A stretch of DNA of 45,887 nucleotides from assembly GCA_021732565.1 (NCBI GenBank), contig JAKFUT010000182.1, forward strand, positions 1-45,887, written 5' to 3'. The translations under genes and the position numbers were made by a program. Position 1 is the stretch's first letter. Each line of letters starts with the position of its first letter. The notes under the pieces are model-generated. The model saw nothing but the letters and a program-made list of their open reading frames with translations, made no database searches and was not told the DNA's origin. This DNA is from Candidatus Obscuribacterales bacterium. Its GTDB lineage: Bacteria > Cyanobacteriota > Vampirovibrionia > Obscuribacterales > Obscuribacteraceae. Positions 44,635-45,887 of this stretch are shown piece after piece.

Positions 44635-45327
44635 ATGCCTAACTTCGCAATCTATTTCGGAATCGGATTTCTATACCTGCTGGTTGGTGCTGGATCGGGA
44701 CCTATTACTGGCCCTCTGCTGATTTGGGGTGGAGTGAGTCTTTCGCTAATCGGGCTCGGTTACAGCGGGATGGGGCCGAATGTATTCGGCAAGCGGCTCG
44801 ATGGAACAATGTCTCCGTTGAATGTAATACTGTTACTACCCTATCTTTTCTTTGCGCGAGTGACGTGGTACTTGAGACGCTTCTTAAGCAAGGAACCCTG
44901 CTGCAATGAGATTGCACCAGGAGTCTGGCTCGGGCGCCGCCCCGTAGCACAAGATTTACCGGACGGGGTGACAATGGTGGTGGATCTCACCGCTGAATTT
45001 GAGGCAATAGACGCGGTTAAATCTGTCAGCCGTTACCTGTGTGTGCCAACTCTCGACGGCTGTGCACCCGCAGATCGGGAATTCTTGATCGTGCTGGAAG
45101 AATTGGCTAATTGGCAAGGTCCCGTTTACATTCACTGCGCCCACGGACATGGGCGTTCCGCCATAGTGGCTGTGGCACTTATGAAAGTTCGCGGGTTTGC
45201 ATCTTCCGTCGACGAAGCATTGAGCATGGTTCAGAAGATACGGCCCAAGGTGAATCTCAAAGGTCCACAGAGAAAATTGTTAGATAAATGGGAAAGCGGA
45301 TTGCTTACAAGCGGACCGAAGATCTAA
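44635..45327 (+). CDS. Membrane-anchored dual-specificity-type protein phosphatase
   Basis: The 230-residue protein has two hydrophobic helices (about 5-45 in two parts and 62-80) followed by a dual-specificity phosphatase domain with the signature HCAHGHGRS (Cys168, Arg174; C-x5-R) and a general-acid region around TLDGCAP (139-145). It should hydrolyse phosphate from proteins or other phosphoesters in the cytoplasm next to the membrane. It could counter the Ser/Thr kinase encoded 4 kb upstream, but that is only proximity. The ribosome site is weak. Confidence 0.88.
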   Translation: MPNFAIYFGIGFLYLLVGAGSGPITGPLLIWGGVSLSLIGLGYSGMGPNVFGKRLDGTMSPLNVILLLPYLFFARVTWYLRRFLSKEPCCNEIAPGVWLGRRPVAQDLPDGVTMVVDLTAEFEAIDAVKSVSRYLCVPTLDGCAPADREFLIVLEELANWQGPVYIHCAHGHGRSAIVAVALMKVRGFASSVDEALSMVQKIRPKVNLKGPQRKLLDKWESGLLTSGPKI

Positions 45328-45423
45328 TTTGCCGCATCTTACCTCTTAGCCGATTAACCTGCAGCGCGAGTTGTTTCCTCTTCTTGAGGCGCCGTGCCTG
45401 ACAGGGGGAGAACTCGGTTACTT

Positions 45424-45558
45424 ATGTCCAAAACAAGCACTGATCTTTCACATAGATTCCGCAGTTGTATCCTTGGTGGCGCTGCCGGTGACCACTTGGG
45501 ATTCGTTACCGAGAACATGAAGCCGCCAATGGATCCGCGAAAAATTCCGGGTTCGTAA
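45424..45558 (+). pseudogene. ADP-ribosylglycohydrolase N-terminal fragment
   Basis: A 44-codon frame (ATG 45424, TAA 45556-45558) reads like the start of a DraG/ADP-ribosylglycohydrolase: RFRSCILGGAAGDHLGFVTE. The family is about 300 residues long and this frame stops after 44; I find no continuation in the other frames before the window ends. It is a truncated gene remnant or a rearranged 5' end. The following bases up to 45787 show no other gene. Confidence 0.55.
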
Positions 45559-45787
45559 CAGACTACAGCCCTATTCCGGAACGGAACCCCTTTGATAGCG
45601 TAGAATCAGCGATTACATATGGAAGTAGATTTCGTTAAATCTGAGCTTTCTTTTTGCCAGGAACACAATGGGAATGCCGCTGAGACTCGGACTTACAGGG
45701 ATAGTAAATAGTCGTAGATATGCAATCATCACTCGGCGAACCAACTAACGGGGTGAACCTTGGGCGAACCGATCAGTAAAGCACGCC

Positions 45788-45845
45788 TTGACAAGACTTG
45801 TTGACAGCGATAAGATTAAGCGTGTATTGCACGTTTTCTTATCGC
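45788..45845 (+). promoter_or_regulatory. Sigma-70-type promoter with overlapping inverted repeat
   Basis: TTGACA (45788-45793), a 17-base spacer and TAAGAT (45811-45816) form a good promoter reading out of the window. A 9-bp inverted repeat GCGATAAGA (45807-45815)/TCTTATCGC (45837-45845) overlaps the -10 box, as an operator would. The gene it serves lies beyond position 45887. Confidence 0.55.
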
Positions 45846-45887
45846 GACTCGAGCGTTCCCATTGATGTCGCAAAGAATTGGGAGTCA

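Overview
The window looks like a piece of chromosome from an environmental bacterium of roughly balanced GC. There are no phage, plasmid or rRNA/tRNA genes and no intact insertion sequence. Long intergenic gaps, many small secreted or membrane proteins, GspE_N-like, WG, HEAT and TPR repeat proteins, Cph1/Rcp1-like two-component proteins and a Ser/Thr kinase with a transmembrane tail together suggest a non-photosynthetic relative of Cyanobacteria (Vampirovibrionia/Obscuribacterales type). That placement is my inference from gene style and is not proven by any marker gene.

Layout. 1-5.7 kb: a small Trp/Arg-rich secreted protein, an APH-fold phosphotransferase, a 652-residue protein with three GspE_N/MshEN-like modules, a one-domain Mop (molybdate-binding) protein with a clear terminator, and a secreted/membrane protein. 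5.7-7.1 kb: no gene, but a tandem array of about 217-bp units, each ending in a long hairpin with a C-rich loop; the stems show compensatory changes. 7.2-8.5 kb: a small membrane protein and a DUF1223 secreted thioredoxin-like protein. 8.7-15.8 kb: a catabolic island with acyl-CoA dehydrogenase on the minus strand and, divergently, carboxyltransferase, crotonase-type hydratase, biotin carboxylase/biotin carrier and a DUF849 (BKACE) enzyme. It resembles the leucine (liu) or acyclic-terpene (atu) carboxylation routes, but with a BKACE where an HMG-CoA lyase would be expected.

15.9-23.4 kb: ankyrin and SUKH reading frames that look like one split protein, a HEAT-repeat protein flanked by a diverged direct repeat, and a three-gene NatA/NatB-like ABC exporter (permease, ATPase, permease fused to a CPBP protease). 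Its first permease is interrupted by an in-frame TGA. 23.6-29.2 kb: a TPR/VWA pair, a potassium-channel-like protein and a NAGPA-type phosphodiester glycosidase.

29.4-38.6 kb is signalling: a minus-strand run of Cph1-like histidine kinase, Rcp1-like regulator, double-receiver hybrid kinase and WG-repeat lipoprotein; then a secreted alpha/beta hydrolase; then an OmpR-type regulator with a HAMP/PAS histidine kinase. 38.7-45.9 kb: Ser/Thr kinase, DoxX protein, a small membrane protein with an LRV-like repeat protein, a secreted hypothetical, a LOG-family protein, a membrane-anchored dual-specificity-type phosphatase, an ADP-ribosylglycohydrolase N-terminal fragment, and a promoter reading out of the window.

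The best candidates for undescribed biology are the covarying hairpin array (6.16-7.09 kb) and the carboxylase-BKACE pathway. Several small gene relics (35.5 kb, 45.4 kb, 17.2 kb, 22.2 kb) indicate ongoing gene decay. All calls come from reading the sequence; no database search was run.
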